The notes: generated by a model from the letters alone, not told the origin. A stretch of 64,000 nt of DNA from JACMLD01 sp039919885 (GCA_039919885.1 JBDSEV010000088.1:1-64000); one strand, 5' to 3'. Numbered from the stretch's first letter, positions 1 through 9,873 are shown. Translations and numbers: made by a program.

Positions 1-3000
1 CCTGGGCATCCACCACAGCCTGGGCAATTGCTTTTTGCTTATTTATCTCCTGCTTCATCAACCTGCCTTCCAGTTTTTTCCTATCTGTTATGTCTTGCAT
101 AGATCCCACAAACCGTATCGCATCGCCTTCCGTATCCCAAATCAAAAACGCCCGGTCAGCCACCATCACGTATTCGCCGTTGGCTTTTTGAAAACGATAT
201 TCAGCATACACTACGCCGCGCACGTTGTTTTTTATTGCCAGGTCATACAGTTTTTTAGTTCTTTCTTTATCGTCCGGGTGGATTTTGCTTTCCCAGAAAC
301 CGTGTTTGCCAGTATAGTTGCCGGATGTGTAACCGAAAATGGTATAAAAGCTTTCACCCAAATAGAGTTTCCTGTTTTTTATATCATAATCCCAAATGGC
401 ATCATTGGTTGCTTTCGTTGCCAGTAAATAGCGTTCGTTGATGATATTTATTTTTTGTTCCGCTTGTTTATTTTCAATGATAACACCCATCAGTGTGGCT
501 ACCCGACTGAACAATTCAATCTGCTCCTCCGAGATAGCTATTTTCTCACGATAGTAAGCTGCAAAAGAACCCAATACTTTGTTGGACGAGGTTACAATGG
601 GGAATGACAAGCAGGCTTCCAGCCTGTATTTAATGGCCAGTTGTCTGAAGTCCGTCCATAACGGATCGGTTTTAATATCCTTTACTACTATTGCTTTGCG
701 TAAATACATGGCTGCGCCGCAGGAGCCTGCTTCCGGACCAGATTCAAGACCATTTATTTTCTTTATAAAACCTGCAGGCAGGGATGGTGACGACAAATGC
801 TTAATCGTTTTTCCATCTTCATCCAGTAGCAGTACAGAACAAAGCAGCCCTGGATTGAATTTTTCCATACCTGAAAGAAAATAATCCACGGTGCTTTTCA
901 GCGATGCGTCTGCATTGGTGTTTAATTCCAGCACCTCTTTCTCCAGCGACAACAGCATCTGCTGCTTTTTACGGTTCGTAATGTCTTTGAAATAAATAAA
1001 CAATCCCTGCTGCGAAGGGTATGCATTGATATCAAAATACACCTTGAGTTTGCGTTCGTGCAACTCAAAAGAAAATGCTTTTTTTGCAGTAATTGCTTTC
1101 TGGTACCGGTTAAGGTGCGCTATTTTCTTCAGTTCCGGGAAAGCCTTCCATAAATTTTTGCCAAGCACGTCTACATCTTTAATGCCGGTCAGTTGTTCGG
1201 CAATGGGGTTCCACCATAAAATATTATACTGATGGTCAAGCGCTATAAATCCGTCAGTAATGCTGTTCAGGATACTCGTGATGTGCCCTGAATATGCCTG
1301 CAGTTGTTGTTCTGATTGTTTACGCTCCGAAATATCATGGAGACTTATAATAATTCCGTCAATTAAATTGTCAGAAAAACGGTTGATCCCCTTCGCTTCC
1401 ACCCAGATCCATGCTGCCTGCCGGTTTTTAAGCCTTACGTCGGTAACAATGGTAGCTTCAGGATTCGATAATAACTCTTCAAATAATGTTTTGCATCGTT
1501 TTATATCTTCCGGGTGCACAAATTCGAACGCATCCATACCAGCCAGTTCCTCCTCGCTGTAGCCCAGTACCGCTGTTACAGACGGTGTAACATACGTTAT
1601 CCGGGTCTCGTTGTCCAGCACAAATACCACATCCATTAAGTTTTGGAAAATGCCTTTAAATTTTAATTCGTTCTTGCGTATGGATTCTTCTGCTTTTATC
1701 TTTTCCGTAATATCCCGGTTAACAAAAATATATCCCGTGATATTATTACCCGGATCTTTCAAAGCCGATACGTTACAGAATAAATAAACGGTCTCACCGC
1801 TTATTTTCCTGTGCACAAGTTCACCCTGCCAGCTTGCTTTTTCTTTCAGTTCCTGCACAGCATGCTGCGCCGTACTCGAAAAATCATTTACCAGCAAATC
1901 AAGTATGTTCTTTGTTACTGCATCGCGTTCCGCGATTTCATAAATTTTTTCTGCTTTGTTGTTCCAGGTAACTACATTAAAATTAACATCGGTGGAGATA
2001 ATTACATCGGAAGCATTTTCAATAAGCTTTGCCTGGAAGCCAATTTTTTCTTCCGCCATTTTGTAATCATGGATATCTACCAGCGAACCGATATAACCAA
2101 GAAAAGTGCCGTCCTCTAAAAATCTTGGTATCGATTTGTCCAGCACCCAGCGGTATTCACCCGTGCGGTATTTAATACGGTAAATGAGGGATACGGGCTT
2201 CTTCTCCATGTAGCCCTTTCTGTATTCGCCTATACCAATGTGGATGTCGCCCGGGTGGATCACTTTATTCCAGCCATCGCCACCGGCTTCTGCCGCATTA
2301 ATACCAGTAAAATCCGTCCAATATTTGTTTACATAGGTGGTTTTATCTTCAGCATTGCTCACCCAAATCATCACTGGTGCATTGTCTGCCATATTCCGGA
2401 AACGCTCTTCACTTTCCAGCAATATGTTTTGTATATACTCTTTCTGTGTTACGTCATTAATGATTACCAGCCTGGCCTGGCGTTTAGAAAGCTGGAAACT
2501 GTAAGACTGCACTTCCACCTGTATTAAACTGCCGTCTTTTTTCTGGTGTACCCGTATCGTCTTATCTGAAACTTTTGCAGATTTGAGCGTATCTACATGT
2601 CGCAGAAAGTCTTTCCTGTCACTTTCGGGCCGCACATCCTGTATGGTCATCTGCAGGAAAGCGTCTTTGCTATAGCCATAATGTGCAATCGCCGCTGGAT
2701 TTACATCTATGAATTCAAGCGTTTTTTTATCATAAATCCACATGGGCTGCGGACTTTCATCGAATAAAGAGTTGTAGGTCTCCTGGGCAGAAAGTTGTAT
2801 TCCGTTCTTGCCTGAACCGCTTAATGCTTCGCCAGTCCAGTGCAGCATTGTATCAGCCGGCGCTTTACCTGTCAGCCGCCTTATCGTCCACTTAAATGGA
2901 GGGCCGGTTTTTTTAGCCTGCTTAAGTGCGGCCGTAAATGAAAAACTGTTTTCGTTCAGAAAAAGGTCAGCCAGGCCACCACCCGGCATGGTAAAATCAT

Positions 3001-3181
3001 CCGTTGATAAAAAAGACATGAATGACTGTTCAAATAATTCGGTTCGGGAACAGTTGATTGCAGAAAAAAAAGCGTCGTTAACTGAACGGATATTACCCTC
3101 CGAATCTGTTATGGCAGTATAGGGACAAGAAACGGAAGCATTGGTTCCAGGGGCGGTTATTTCCGCGATACTACTTCTCAT
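1..3181 (-). CDS. Multi-PAS/GAF sensor protein, probable histidine kinase (C-terminus outside window)
   Basis: An open minus-strand frame of 1060 codons starts with ATG at 3181 and runs off the left edge without a stop. The translation is a chain of about seven PAS units (for example the segments SEERFRNMADNAPV near residue 260 and GIFQNLMDVVFVLDNETRI near 510). One GAF-like domain lies at about residues 750-905. A last PAS/PAC unit ends in DITDRKKLEGRL followed by a helical linker. No transmembrane helix or signal peptide is visible, so it is probably a cytoplasmic sensor. In this phylum such chains usually end in a HisKA_3 or HisKA plus HATPase kinase, but that part is not in the window, so the kinase call is inference. 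Ligands and partner regulator are unknown. The gene ends a minus-strand block and is separated from the foldase gene by a terminator. Confidence 0.85.
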   Translation of the reverse strand, partial: MRSSIAEITAPGTNASVSCPYTAITDSEGNIRSVNDAFFSAINCSRTELFEQSFMSFLSTDDFTMPGGGLADLFLNENSFSFTAALKQAKKTGPPFKWTIRRLTGKAPADTMLHWTGEALSGSGKNGIQLSAQETYNSLFDESPQPMWIYDKKTLEFIDVNPAAIAHYGYSKDAFLQMTIQDVRPESDRKDFLRHVDTLKSAKVSDKTIRVHQKKDGSLIQVEVQSYSFQLSKRQARLVIINDVTQKEYIQNILLESEERFRNMADNAPVMIWVSNAEDKTTYVNKYWTDFTGINAAEAGGDGWNKVIHPGDIHIGIGEYRKGYMEKKPVSLIYRIKYRTGEYRWVLDKSIPRFLEDGTFLGYIGSLVDIHDYKMAEEKIGFQAKLIENASDVIISTDVNFNVVTWNNKAEKIYEIAERDAVTKNILDLLVNDFSSTAQHAVQELKEKASWQGELVHRKISGETVYLFCNVSALKDPGNNITGYIFVNRDITEKIKAEESIRKNELKFKGIFQNLMDVVFVLDNETRITYVTPSVTAVLGYSEEELAGMDAFEFVHPEDIKRCKTLFEELLSNPEATIVTDVRLKNRQAAWIWVEAKGINRFSDNLIDGIIISLHDISERKQSEQQLQAYSGHITSILNSITDGFIALDHQYNILWWNPIAEQLTGIKDVDVLGKNLWKAFPELKKIAHLNRYQKAITAKKAFSFELHERKLKVYFDINAYPSQQGLFIYFKDITNRKKQQMLLSLEKEVLELNTNADASLKSTVDYFLSGMEKFNPGLLCSVLLLDEDGKTIKHLSSPSLPAGFIKKINGLESGPEAGSCGAAMYLRKAIVVKDIKTDPLWTDFRQLAIKYRLEACLSFPIVTSSNKVLGSFAAYYREKIAISEEQIELFSRVATLMGVIIENKQAEQKINIINERYLLATKATNDAIWDYDIKNRKLYLGESFYTIFGYTSGNYTGKHGFWESKIHPDDKERTKKLYDLAIKNNVRGVVYAEYRFQKANGEYVMVADRAFLIWDTEGDAIRFVGSMQDITDRKKLEGRLMKQEINKQKAIAQAVVDAQ

Positions 3182-3302
3182 AATTACCTGTTTAAAAAAC
3201 CCTTGCCTGGTGAAACTATAATAAACAAAATTTAAAACCGATCGTATATAACGTGAAAATGAGGCTGGCGCTATATAGGTATTATAACGCTATAATAAAT
3301 GT

Positions 3303-3332
3303 AAACAAAAAAGCACTGATAAATCAGTGCTT
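3303..3332 (-). terminator. Intrinsic terminator of the PPIase gene
   Basis: A ten-base stem AAGCACTGAT pairs with ATCAGTGCTT around a very short loop. On the minus strand it is followed by a run of T at 3310-3305. It lies about 35 bases after the stop of the parvulin-type foldase gene, so it should end that transcript before the PAS sensor gene. Confidence 0.75.
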
Positions 3333-3365
3333 ATGGTATATTTAAACTTTAGTAGGGGTTAACTC

Positions 3366-4727
3366 TTATCTGGAGGCGCTGGACGCGTTCTGCATCCATT
3401 TTTGCAGTTGCACACAAGTTTTATAATCATCGTCGATCATAATATAGTAGGTAGAAATTTTTGAGTTAAACCATTTTTCGATGGCATCACCTTTTTTCTC
3501 TTCCAGTGCGCGTTGTCCAATGCGGTTATAATCATCCTTCATGTTTTCACGGTGTGGCTCGGTACGTGTTTTAAGATAAACGATGCGCACACTTTTTTTA
3601 CCACGTTCATCCGTAAACGTAACTGGCTTTGAATATTCGCCTACTTTTAGTCCCGGCAATAATTTAACCATGTCTTTGTCGAGCATATCAATCGTAAGAA
3701 AGGTTCCGTTCGGCCCCTGCCGCAATCCTGCGGTATATTTTGAGTTATCATCTTCACTGTACCTGGATACTGCTTCGCCAAAACTGGTAGTACCGGCTAT
3801 TAATTTTGCGCGAACCGAATCCAGCTTGTTTTCTGTAATCTTTATTTCATCATCGGTAATGGAAGGTATCTTTAAAATATGGCGAACCGTGGCATCGTCT
3901 CCCGAACGGCTGACCATCTGTATAATGTGGTAACCGAATTTTGATTTTACTACCGGAGAAACCTGGCCTTCTTTTAAACGAAACGCGGCCTTAATAAAAT
4001 CAGGATCCATTACTTTCTCGGTGCGGTTAATGGCATACATGCCACCGGTGTTCTTACTACCGGGATCGTCTGTGTACAGGCTGGCAAGTGTTTCAAATTT
4101 TCTTGTGCCTGATTCCACCTGCTGTTTATAATCGTTTAATTCTTCAATGGCATTCTTGTCAAGATCCCGGCTTGCTTTCGGGTAAACAACAATTTCTCCT
4201 ATCTCCACTTCGCTTTCCAGAAAAGCCAGGCTGTCTTTGGGTATTTTATCAAAATATCCTTTTACTTCCGTTGGCGTAATTTTTATGCCTTCTACTATCT
4301 TGGTGCGCATCTGTTCTGCCAGCTTTCGCTCTTTAAAAGAAACACGAAAATCTTCCTTGATCTGGTAGACGGTGCGCCCTGCAATCTGTTCAAGCGCTTC
4401 TTTTGAACCATAGGCCTGTACGAATCCCCTTACCTGGTTGTCCAGCAGTGATTCGAGCTCTTCCTCACTTACCACCAGCGAATCTTTTTCGGCCTGTAGT
4501 ACGAGCGCCTTGAGTGTAAGCGCCTGTTCCATTACAATGCAATTTGCATTCTCCGGCACCGCTTCATTGCGGCGCTGCCGGTCCAGTATTTCATTGGTAA
4601 TTTCTGATTGCAGAATGATTTTATCCCCCACAATCGCAACCACTTTATCGGCTACTACTTTTTGCGGTTGCGCAAATACTGTTACCGCGCTTAGTAAGAA
4701 AAAGGCTGAAAATATAATTTGTCTCAT
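3366..4727 (-). CDS. Periplasmic peptidylprolyl isomerase, SurA/parvulin type
   Basis: The product is a secreted chaperone/foldase of 453 residues for outer-membrane proteins. The N-terminus (MRQIIFSAFFLLSAVTVFAQ) is a clean signal peptide. A SurA_N-like helical region follows (VVAIVGDKIILQSEI), then two tandem PpiC rotamase domains: about residues 180-285 with the GGMYAINR and FGYHIIQM signatures, and a second, more diverged one beginning near RHILKIP. An earlier in-frame ATG at 4754 would add nine residues, but it falls inside a good TAnnTTTG promoter box and would bury the signal peptide, so 4727 is preferred. The gene stands alone with its own terminator. The family role is well known. 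Assignment as the functional SurA orthologue, rather than another periplasmic parvulin, is inference. Confidence 0.9.
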   Translation of the reverse strand: MRQIIFSAFFLLSAVTVFAQPQKVVADKVVAIVGDKIILQSEITNEILDRQRRNEAVPENANCIVMEQALTLKALVLQAEKDSLVVSEEELESLLDNQVRGFVQAYGSKEALEQIAGRTVYQIKEDFRVSFKERKLAEQMRTKIVEGIKITPTEVKGYFDKIPKDSLAFLESEVEIGEIVVYPKASRDLDKNAIEELNDYKQQVESGTRKFETLASLYTDDPGSKNTGGMYAINRTEKVMDPDFIKAAFRLKEGQVSPVVKSKFGYHIIQMVSRSGDDATVRHILKIPSITDDEIKITENKLDSVRAKLIAGTTSFGEAVSRYSEDDNSKYTAGLRQGPNGTFLTIDMLDKDMVKLLPGLKVGEYSKPVTFTDERGKKSVRIVYLKTRTEPHRENMKDDYNRIGQRALEEKKGDAIEKWFNSKISTYYIMIDDDYKTCVQLQKWMQNASSASR

Positions 4728-4751
4728 ACTCGTGAATGCATCTGGATTACT

Positions 4752-4759
4752 CAAAAATA
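4752..4759 (-). promoter_or_regulatory. Promoter -7 box of the PPIase gene
   Basis: The minus strand reads TATTTTTG, a perfect match to the Bacteroidota sigma-A -7 box TAnnTTTG. It lies 25 bases upstream of the chosen start codon. No convincing -33 TTG sits 19-21 bases upstream, so strength is uncertain. Confidence 0.45.
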
Positions 4760-4845
4760 TTCAGTGTTTCTGTTAAAGGGGCCGGTAAGGCGGCTTTTAA
4801 CAAAAGATTGGTAGCGGAGGGGGGTTGAACGGGTAGGGTTTGGAT

Positions 4846-4920
4846 AAGTCAAAAGTAAAAAATCAAAAGTAAAAAGGCGTTTAAGACAATGTCCGCGGGC
4901 GCACTTTTTACTTTTGACTT
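4846..4920 (-). repeat. Inverted/direct repeat of TCAAAAGTAAAAA
   Basis: The 16-base arm AAGTCAAAAGTAAAAA (4846-4861) is repeated inverted at 4905-4920. A second direct copy of the core TCAAAAGTAAAAA lies at 4863-4875. The element begins 14 bases after the infB stop, so it can fold into a long stem-loop and may act as the 3' end or stabiliser of the rimP-nusA-infB mRNA. It could also be a dispersed intergenic repeat of this genome, which the window alone cannot show. Confidence 0.7.
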
Positions 4921-4933
4921 GTGACTGTTAAGT

Positions 4934-7909
4934 TTATAAGGTTCTCTTTACTTCTTCTTCTTCAAAGGCTTCAACAATATCACCCACTTTAAGGTCATTG
5001 AAATTCTTGATGGTCAGGCCGCATTCCATACCGGAAGGCACGTCCTTAACATCATCCTTAAACCTTTTGAGGCTGGCAAGTTCTGCACTGGCACCTTCGC
5101 CCCTCGGGTATTCAACAATGCCATCGCGAATGATACGGATACGCGCATTGCGGGCAATTTTTCCATCCATTACAAAACATCCCGCTACCGTTGCCTTATC
5201 AAATTTATACACTTCCCTAACTTCTACATTGGCAAGTATCTTCTCCTGTATTTTCGGCTCCAACATACCTTCCATGGCGCTCTTGATTTCTTCAATTGCG
5301 TTATAAATGATAGAGTAGGTCTTAATTTCAACTCCTTCGTTGTCTGCCAGGCGTCCGGCCTGGAGTGAAGGACGACAGTTAAAGCCCACGATAACTGCAT
5401 CTGAGGCAGCTGCCAGCAATACGTCATTTTCTGTAATGGCACCCACACCTTTCAATACTACGTTGATGGCTACTTCATCCGTTGACAGTTTCTGCAACGA
5501 GTCACTCAATGCTTCTACAGAACCATCCACATCACCTTTGATAATCAGGTTCAGCTGTTTGAAATTTCCCAATGCAAGGCGGCGGCCAATTTCATCCAGT
5601 GTAATGTGTTTCTTGGTACGTATACCTTGTTCACGCAGTATCTGTGCACGTTTATTGGCAATTTCCTTGGCTTCTGCTTCGTCCTGGTAAACCTTGAACT
5701 TTTCACCTGCCTGCGGTGCGCCATTCAGACCTAAAATCTGAACGGGTGTAGAAGGCGGTGCATTCTCCAGGCGTAGGTTGCGCTCGTTGGTCATTGCTTT
5801 TATACGACCGTAATACTGCCCGCTCACCATCAGGTCGCCCTGTTTCAGCGTGCCGTTCTGCACCAGCAAGGTAGCTACAAAACCACGGCCCTTATCCAGC
5901 GATGCCTCAATGATGGTACCGGATGCTTCTTTATCCGGGTTCGCCTTCAGTTCCAGTAATTCAGCTTCCAGCAACACTTTTTCCAACAGCAGATCTACAT
6001 TGAGTCCTTGCTTGGCACTCAGTTCCTGGCTCTGGAATTTACCACCCCATTCTTCCACAAGAATGTTCATACTGGCCAGCTGCTCATATATTTTCTTAGG
6101 ATTTGCACCGTCTCTATCAATCTTGTTAATCGCAAATATCATAGGCACATTGGCGGCCTGTGCGTGACTGATAGCCTCCTTTGTTTGCGGCATCACGGCA
6201 TCGTCTGCTGCTACCACTATAATGGCAATATCTGTCACCTTAGCACCACGGGCACGCATTGCTGTAAACGCTTCGTGGCCGGGTGTATCAAGAAATGCAA
6301 TCTTTTTATTGTTGGGCAAGGTTACTTCGTATGCACCAATGTGCTGCGTAATACCACCTGCTTCACCCGCTACCACGTTGGCGCTTCGGATATAATCCAG
6401 CAGCGATGTTTTACCATGGTCTACGTGGCCCATTATCGTTACAATAGGTGCGCGGGGTTTCTGTTCCAGTGGATCGTCTTCTTCCTCTTCTTCCTCCATT
6501 TCAGCCTGCTTGTCCATGTCTATAAACTCCACATCAAATCCAAACTCGCCGGCTACCAGTTCAATCACGTCTGCTTCCAGGCGTTGGTTAATAGACACCA
6601 TCAGGCCAAGTCCCATACACTTTCCTATTACCTCGGCATAACTCACGTCCATCAGGTTGGCCAGCTCGCTTACACTGATAAACTCAGTGAGCTGCAGCTT
6701 GTTGTCCTGCATGTCTTCCGGGCTCTGGTCGGCACTTTCCTGGCGTTTTTCGCGCCGGTATTTTGCTTTAAGGCTTTTACCACGTCCGCCGGCACCGGCC
6801 AATTTTGCCTGTGTTTCGCGGATTTTATCCTGAATTTCTTTCTTATCGATTTCTTTTACCTCGCGTCTAGCTGCCACTCCGCCGCGTTGCGGAACACCGC
6901 CTCTTTTAAATCCACCGCCTGCACCACCCGCACCACGGTTGGGCTGGTTTGGACCCGCTAACGGATCTCTTTTTACAATACCTAAACCCGACCTTCTAGG
7001 CGGCTGGTTAATGCCCGCTCCAGCTGGTGTACCCGGGCTTTGGCCAGGCTGGTGGCGTGCCACAAAAGGCTCGCCTTTTTTATCTATGGGGATGCGTTTA
7101 CGTTTGCGCTTTTCTTCATTGGGTTTCGGCCGGGTATCGCTGTCTACAGGTAACTCAATTTTGCCAAAAATTTTAGGACCTTCCAATTTCTCCGCCCTAA
7201 TATTCTCAATCAGCGGAGCCTGCGCTTCTTCTTCTTCATGCACAGGAACCACTACCGGTGGCTCCTCTTTGCTTTCCACTACGGGTGTTACCGGTGGCGT
7301 TTCTATTGTTACAACTGCTTCAACAACCGGTTCGGCTTTTACTGCAGGCGTTTCAGGCTTAATTTCTTCTTTTTCTTTCGGCTCTTCTTTCTTCTTAGTA
7401 CCCTTTTTAGGCCTGGTGGAAGAGTCGATAGCAGAAAGATCAATCTTATCAAATACTTTGGGGCTTTCCAGCTCAGGAGCTTCTACCTTACTGATCTCAG
7501 GCGCTTTTTCTTCCACTACTTTTGGCTCCTCTTTCGGGGGAGCTACTGTTATCACTGGTGGCGGAATGACTACTGGCGGCGCAACCACTTCTGGCTGTTT
7601 CACCTCTTCCACTACTTTTCTCGCAACGAGCGGTTCTTTCCTGAAAGAAATTTCTTCCTCATCTTTTTTCTTCCTTGCATCTGTACTGCCGCCTTTGGGC
7701 AGATCAATCTGGTCGCTCTTAATTTTAGCAACTTTATCACCTGCAAATTCCAGTTGCAATGAACGGTACATGTCTTCCGACAGCTTCGAAGTAGGCTTCA
7801 GATCGTCTTTACTAAACCCCTTACCAGAGAGAAATTCTACAAGGGTATCCTTACCGATGTTAAACTCTTTGGCGGCGGCCATTAATCGTGGTGTTGTTGT
7901 TTCTGACAT
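4934..7909 (-). CDS. infB: Translation initiation factor IF-2
   Basis: IF-2 is the GTPase that places initiator fMet-tRNA on the 30S subunit. The 991-residue product has the short IF2_N helix at its start and then a long Glu/Pro/Val-rich spacer (about residues 85-250). A basic Gly/Arg-rich stretch follows (about 265-400), then a second IF2_N module and the G domain. The P-loop GHVDHGKT is near residue 492, followed by DTPGHEAF and NKID. Domains II-IV make up the rest, ending in DIVEAFEEEEVKRTL. The GTPase core is complete. The N-terminal extension is long but of a kind usual in this phylum. It is the last gene of rimP-nusA-infB, 111 bases after nusA. No alternative assignment is plausible. 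Confidence 0.99.
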   Translation of the reverse strand: MSETTTPRLMAAAKEFNIGKDTLVEFLSGKGFSKDDLKPTSKLSEDMYRSLQLEFAGDKVAKIKSDQIDLPKGGSTDARKKKDEEEISFRKEPLVARKVVEEVKQPEVVAPPVVIPPPVITVAPPKEEPKVVEEKAPEISKVEAPELESPKVFDKIDLSAIDSSTRPKKGTKKKEEPKEKEEIKPETPAVKAEPVVEAVVTIETPPVTPVVESKEEPPVVVPVHEEEEAQAPLIENIRAEKLEGPKIFGKIELPVDSDTRPKPNEEKRKRKRIPIDKKGEPFVARHQPGQSPGTPAGAGINQPPRRSGLGIVKRDPLAGPNQPNRGAGGAGGGFKRGGVPQRGGVAARREVKEIDKKEIQDKIRETQAKLAGAGGRGKSLKAKYRREKRQESADQSPEDMQDNKLQLTEFISVSELANLMDVSYAEVIGKCMGLGLMVSINQRLEADVIELVAGEFGFDVEFIDMDKQAEMEEEEEEDDPLEQKPRAPIVTIMGHVDHGKTSLLDYIRSANVVAGEAGGITQHIGAYEVTLPNNKKIAFLDTPGHEAFTAMRARGAKVTDIAIIVVAADDAVMPQTKEAISHAQAANVPMIFAINKIDRDGANPKKIYEQLASMNILVEEWGGKFQSQELSAKQGLNVDLLLEKVLLEAELLELKANPDKEASGTIIEASLDKGRGFVATLLVQNGTLKQGDLMVSGQYYGRIKAMTNERNLRLENAPPSTPVQILGLNGAPQAGEKFKVYQDEAEAKEIANKRAQILREQGIRTKKHITLDEIGRRLALGNFKQLNLIIKGDVDGSVEALSDSLQKLSTDEVAINVVLKGVGAITENDVLLAAASDAVIVGFNCRPSLQAGRLADNEGVEIKTYSIIYNAIEEIKSAMEGMLEPKIQEKILANVEVREVYKFDKATVAGCFVMDGKIARNARIRIIRDGIVEYPRGEGASAELASLKRFKDDVKDVPSGMECGLTIKNFNDLKVGDIVEAFEEEEVKRTL

Positions 7910-8020
7910 TCAGTGTTTTGAAATAATAATGATGGTTACCAGTTTCATCATAGTGCCTTTTGCAAAAACAGTGTAAAATGTTTCACAAAAACTATCCCGA
8001 TAAAACTTTTATTCTACGCG

Positions 8021-9268
8021 TTATTCTTTTTTAAATTCATTTTCCAGCACTTTTCTTACATCGTCGATGGTCTCTCTCTCCAGGTCCGTTCTTCTTTCCA
8101 GCTCTTCTGCGGTCAGTTCCAGTACGCTCCTGGCTGTATCACAACCGATTCTTTTCAGTTCATCAATTATCCATGTTTCAATTTCATCGCTGAATTCTTC
8201 CAGGTCAATATCGAATTCTTCCACTTCGCCTTCATTATCGCGGAATACATCAATGCTATAACCCGTCAATTCCTGCGCCAATTTAATGTTTACACCTTTT
8301 CTGCCAATGGCAAGTGAAACCTGGTCAGGTTTCAGGTACACATCCGCCTGCATACTGTCATTATTCAGGTTCATGGTGGTAATCTTTGCAGGGGTAAGCG
8401 AGCGCTGTATGAGCAGCTGGGTATTTGCCGTCCAGTTAATGACGTCAATATTTTCATTTTTGAGTTCGCGTACAATGCCATGGATACGACTGCCCTTCAT
8501 CCCTACGCAGGCACCCACCGGGTCTATCCGGTCATCAAAAGATTCCACGGCAACTTTGGCCCTTTCACCGGGGTCGCGTACTATTTTCTTTATTACAATG
8601 AGTCCGTCAAAGATCTCTGGTACTTCAATTTCAAGCAACTTAGCTAAAAATTCCGGGCTGGTGCGCGATAATATAATGACCGGGCTGTTATTTTTCAGAT
8701 CCACCCTTCTCACCACCGCGCGGATGCTCTCGCCTTTTTTAAAATAATCCTGCGGAATCTGCTCGCTCTTCGGCAAAATCAGCTCGTTTCCGTCCTCATC
8801 CAGCAAAAGAATTTCTTTTTTCCAAACCTGGTATACTTCTGCGTTGATGATATCCCCAATGCGATCGTGGTATTTTTTAACCAGCACATTCTTTTTCAAA
8901 TCGCCAATACGACTGGCCAGTGTTTGTTTAGCAGCAAGAATGGCCCTGCGGCCAAAATCCATAATATCTATGCCCTCATACAATTCTTCACCTACTTCAA
9001 AGTCAGGTTCAATTTTAGCCGCATCCTTGAAGGCAATCTCTGCAAGGGGATCATTTACTTCCCCGTCATTTACAATCATACGACGACGCATAATTTCCAA
9101 ATCGCCTTTCTCAGCGTTCACAATTACGTCAAAGTTGTCATCCGCACCGTATTTTTTACGCAATAGGGTTTTGAAAACATCTTCCACGACCTTCATCATG
9201 GTAGGACGATCTATATTTTCCGCGTCTTTGAACTCCTGAAAAGCCTCAATTAGGTTAATGCTTGCCAT
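8021..9268 (-). CDS. nusA: Transcription termination/antitermination factor NusA
   Basis: NusA binds RNA polymerase and nascent RNA and modulates pausing, termination and antitermination. The 415-residue protein has the NusA N-terminal domain (start to about 125), an S1 RNA-binding domain (about 130-205), and two KH domains. KH1 contains GACVGMKGSRIHGI near residue 255, and KH2 contains SLAIGRKGVNIKLAQELTGY near 325. The C-terminus is a short acidic helix-hairpin-helix tail (TARSVLELTAEELERRTDLE), without the repeated acidic domains of E. coli NusA, which is usual for Bacteroidota. Gene order rimP-nusA-infB is widely conserved in bacteria and supports the call. The gap to rimP is 79 bases. 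Confidence 0.98.
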   Translation of the reverse strand: MASINLIEAFQEFKDAENIDRPTMMKVVEDVFKTLLRKKYGADDNFDVIVNAEKGDLEIMRRRMIVNDGEVNDPLAEIAFKDAAKIEPDFEVGEELYEGIDIMDFGRRAILAAKQTLASRIGDLKKNVLVKKYHDRIGDIINAEVYQVWKKEILLLDEDGNELILPKSEQIPQDYFKKGESIRAVVRRVDLKNNSPVIILSRTSPEFLAKLLEIEVPEIFDGLIVIKKIVRDPGERAKVAVESFDDRIDPVGACVGMKGSRIHGIVRELKNENIDVINWTANTQLLIQRSLTPAKITTMNLNNDSMQADVYLKPDQVSLAIGRKGVNIKLAQELTGYSIDVFRDNEGEVEEFDIDLEEFSDEIETWIIDELKRIGCDTARSVLELTAEELERRTDLERETIDDVRKVLENEFKKE

Positions 9269-9347
9269 ACTCAGAATTTAAAAAGCTTGAACTACCTGCC
9301 CGCAGCGGTTTCATGATAACACCCCGCTACCTGCCGGTAATCCACGG

Positions 9348-9818
9348 CTAAAATTTGATTTGAATTTTTGTTGATTTAATATTTGTAAATGGGATAATGT
9401 GCTGTATTACTTCTTTCTTTTTGTTCTTGCCCACCGTCTCTGCTATTTCGATATCGCCCTCGTTTACTGCTACCAGGACACCCTCCGTTATTTTACCATC
9501 CAGTTGTAATACTTCCACGCCCCTGCTAATATTTTTTTTGTATTGCCGGAGCATTTTCAGCGGTTCATCCAGACCGGGAGAAGATACTTCCAGTGAAAAT
9601 TCACCCTCCGGGTACAACGCGGCTTCTTCAATCTGCCGGTACAGCCTGCGGTTGAGTGAAACGCACTTCTCAATCGGTAACCCGCCGTCTGCATCCAGCG
9701 CCACCCGAATGTTGTTGATGGGTTTTATCCAGATATCCACCAGGAAACAATCCGCATCGTCCTGCAGCAATTCCTGCACCATGCCCGTAAGAGTTTGTAT
9801 TTGAGTTTCGCTTGCCAT
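9348..9818 (-). CDS. rimP: Ribosome maturation factor RimP
   Basis: RimP helps mature the 30S subunit. The 156-residue product has the characteristic core (IRVALDADGGLPIEKCVSLN, then EGEFSLEVSSPGLDEPL) and a C-terminal SH3-like barrel (GVLVAVNEGDIEIAE, then IPFTNIKSTKIQIKF). It is the first gene of the rimP-nusA-infB operon. A good promoter lies 56 bases upstream, and a 10-bp hairpin sits directly before the ribosome-binding region. The hairpin makes translational control by leader structure possible, but that is inference. Confidence 0.97.
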   Translation of the reverse strand: MASETQIQTLTGMVQELLQDDADCFLVDIWIKPINNIRVALDADGGLPIEKCVSLNRRLYRQIEEAALYPEGEFSLEVSSPGLDEPLKMLRQYKKNISRGVEVLQLDGKITEGVLVAVNEGDIEIAETVGKNKKKEVIQHIIPFTNIKSTKIQIKF

Positions 9819-9830
9819 TGCTATAAAGGA

Positions 9831-9854
9831 GAAGGGAACGTTTCCGTTCCCTTC
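9831..9854 (-). promoter_or_regulatory. Leader hairpin before rimP
   Basis: A perfect 10-bp stem, GAAGGGAACG pairing with CGTTCCCTTC around a TTTC tetraloop on the + strand, lies between the predicted transcription start and the rimP start codon, ending 12 bases before the ATG. No T-run follows, so it is not an ordinary terminator. It could control translation or protect the 5' end of the operon mRNA. Confidence 0.55.
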
Positions 9855-9873
9855 GCTGATTCTTTGTCCGGTA

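Noticed and set aside
6008..7976. Long + strand frames (317, 345 and 174 codons) opposite infB
   Set aside because: They are antisense to the conserved IF-2 coding sequence; the low-complexity Glu/Pro/Gly coding region leaves the opposite frames open. Their translations are Ser/Thr/Gly or Cys/His/Phe mixtures with no family features.
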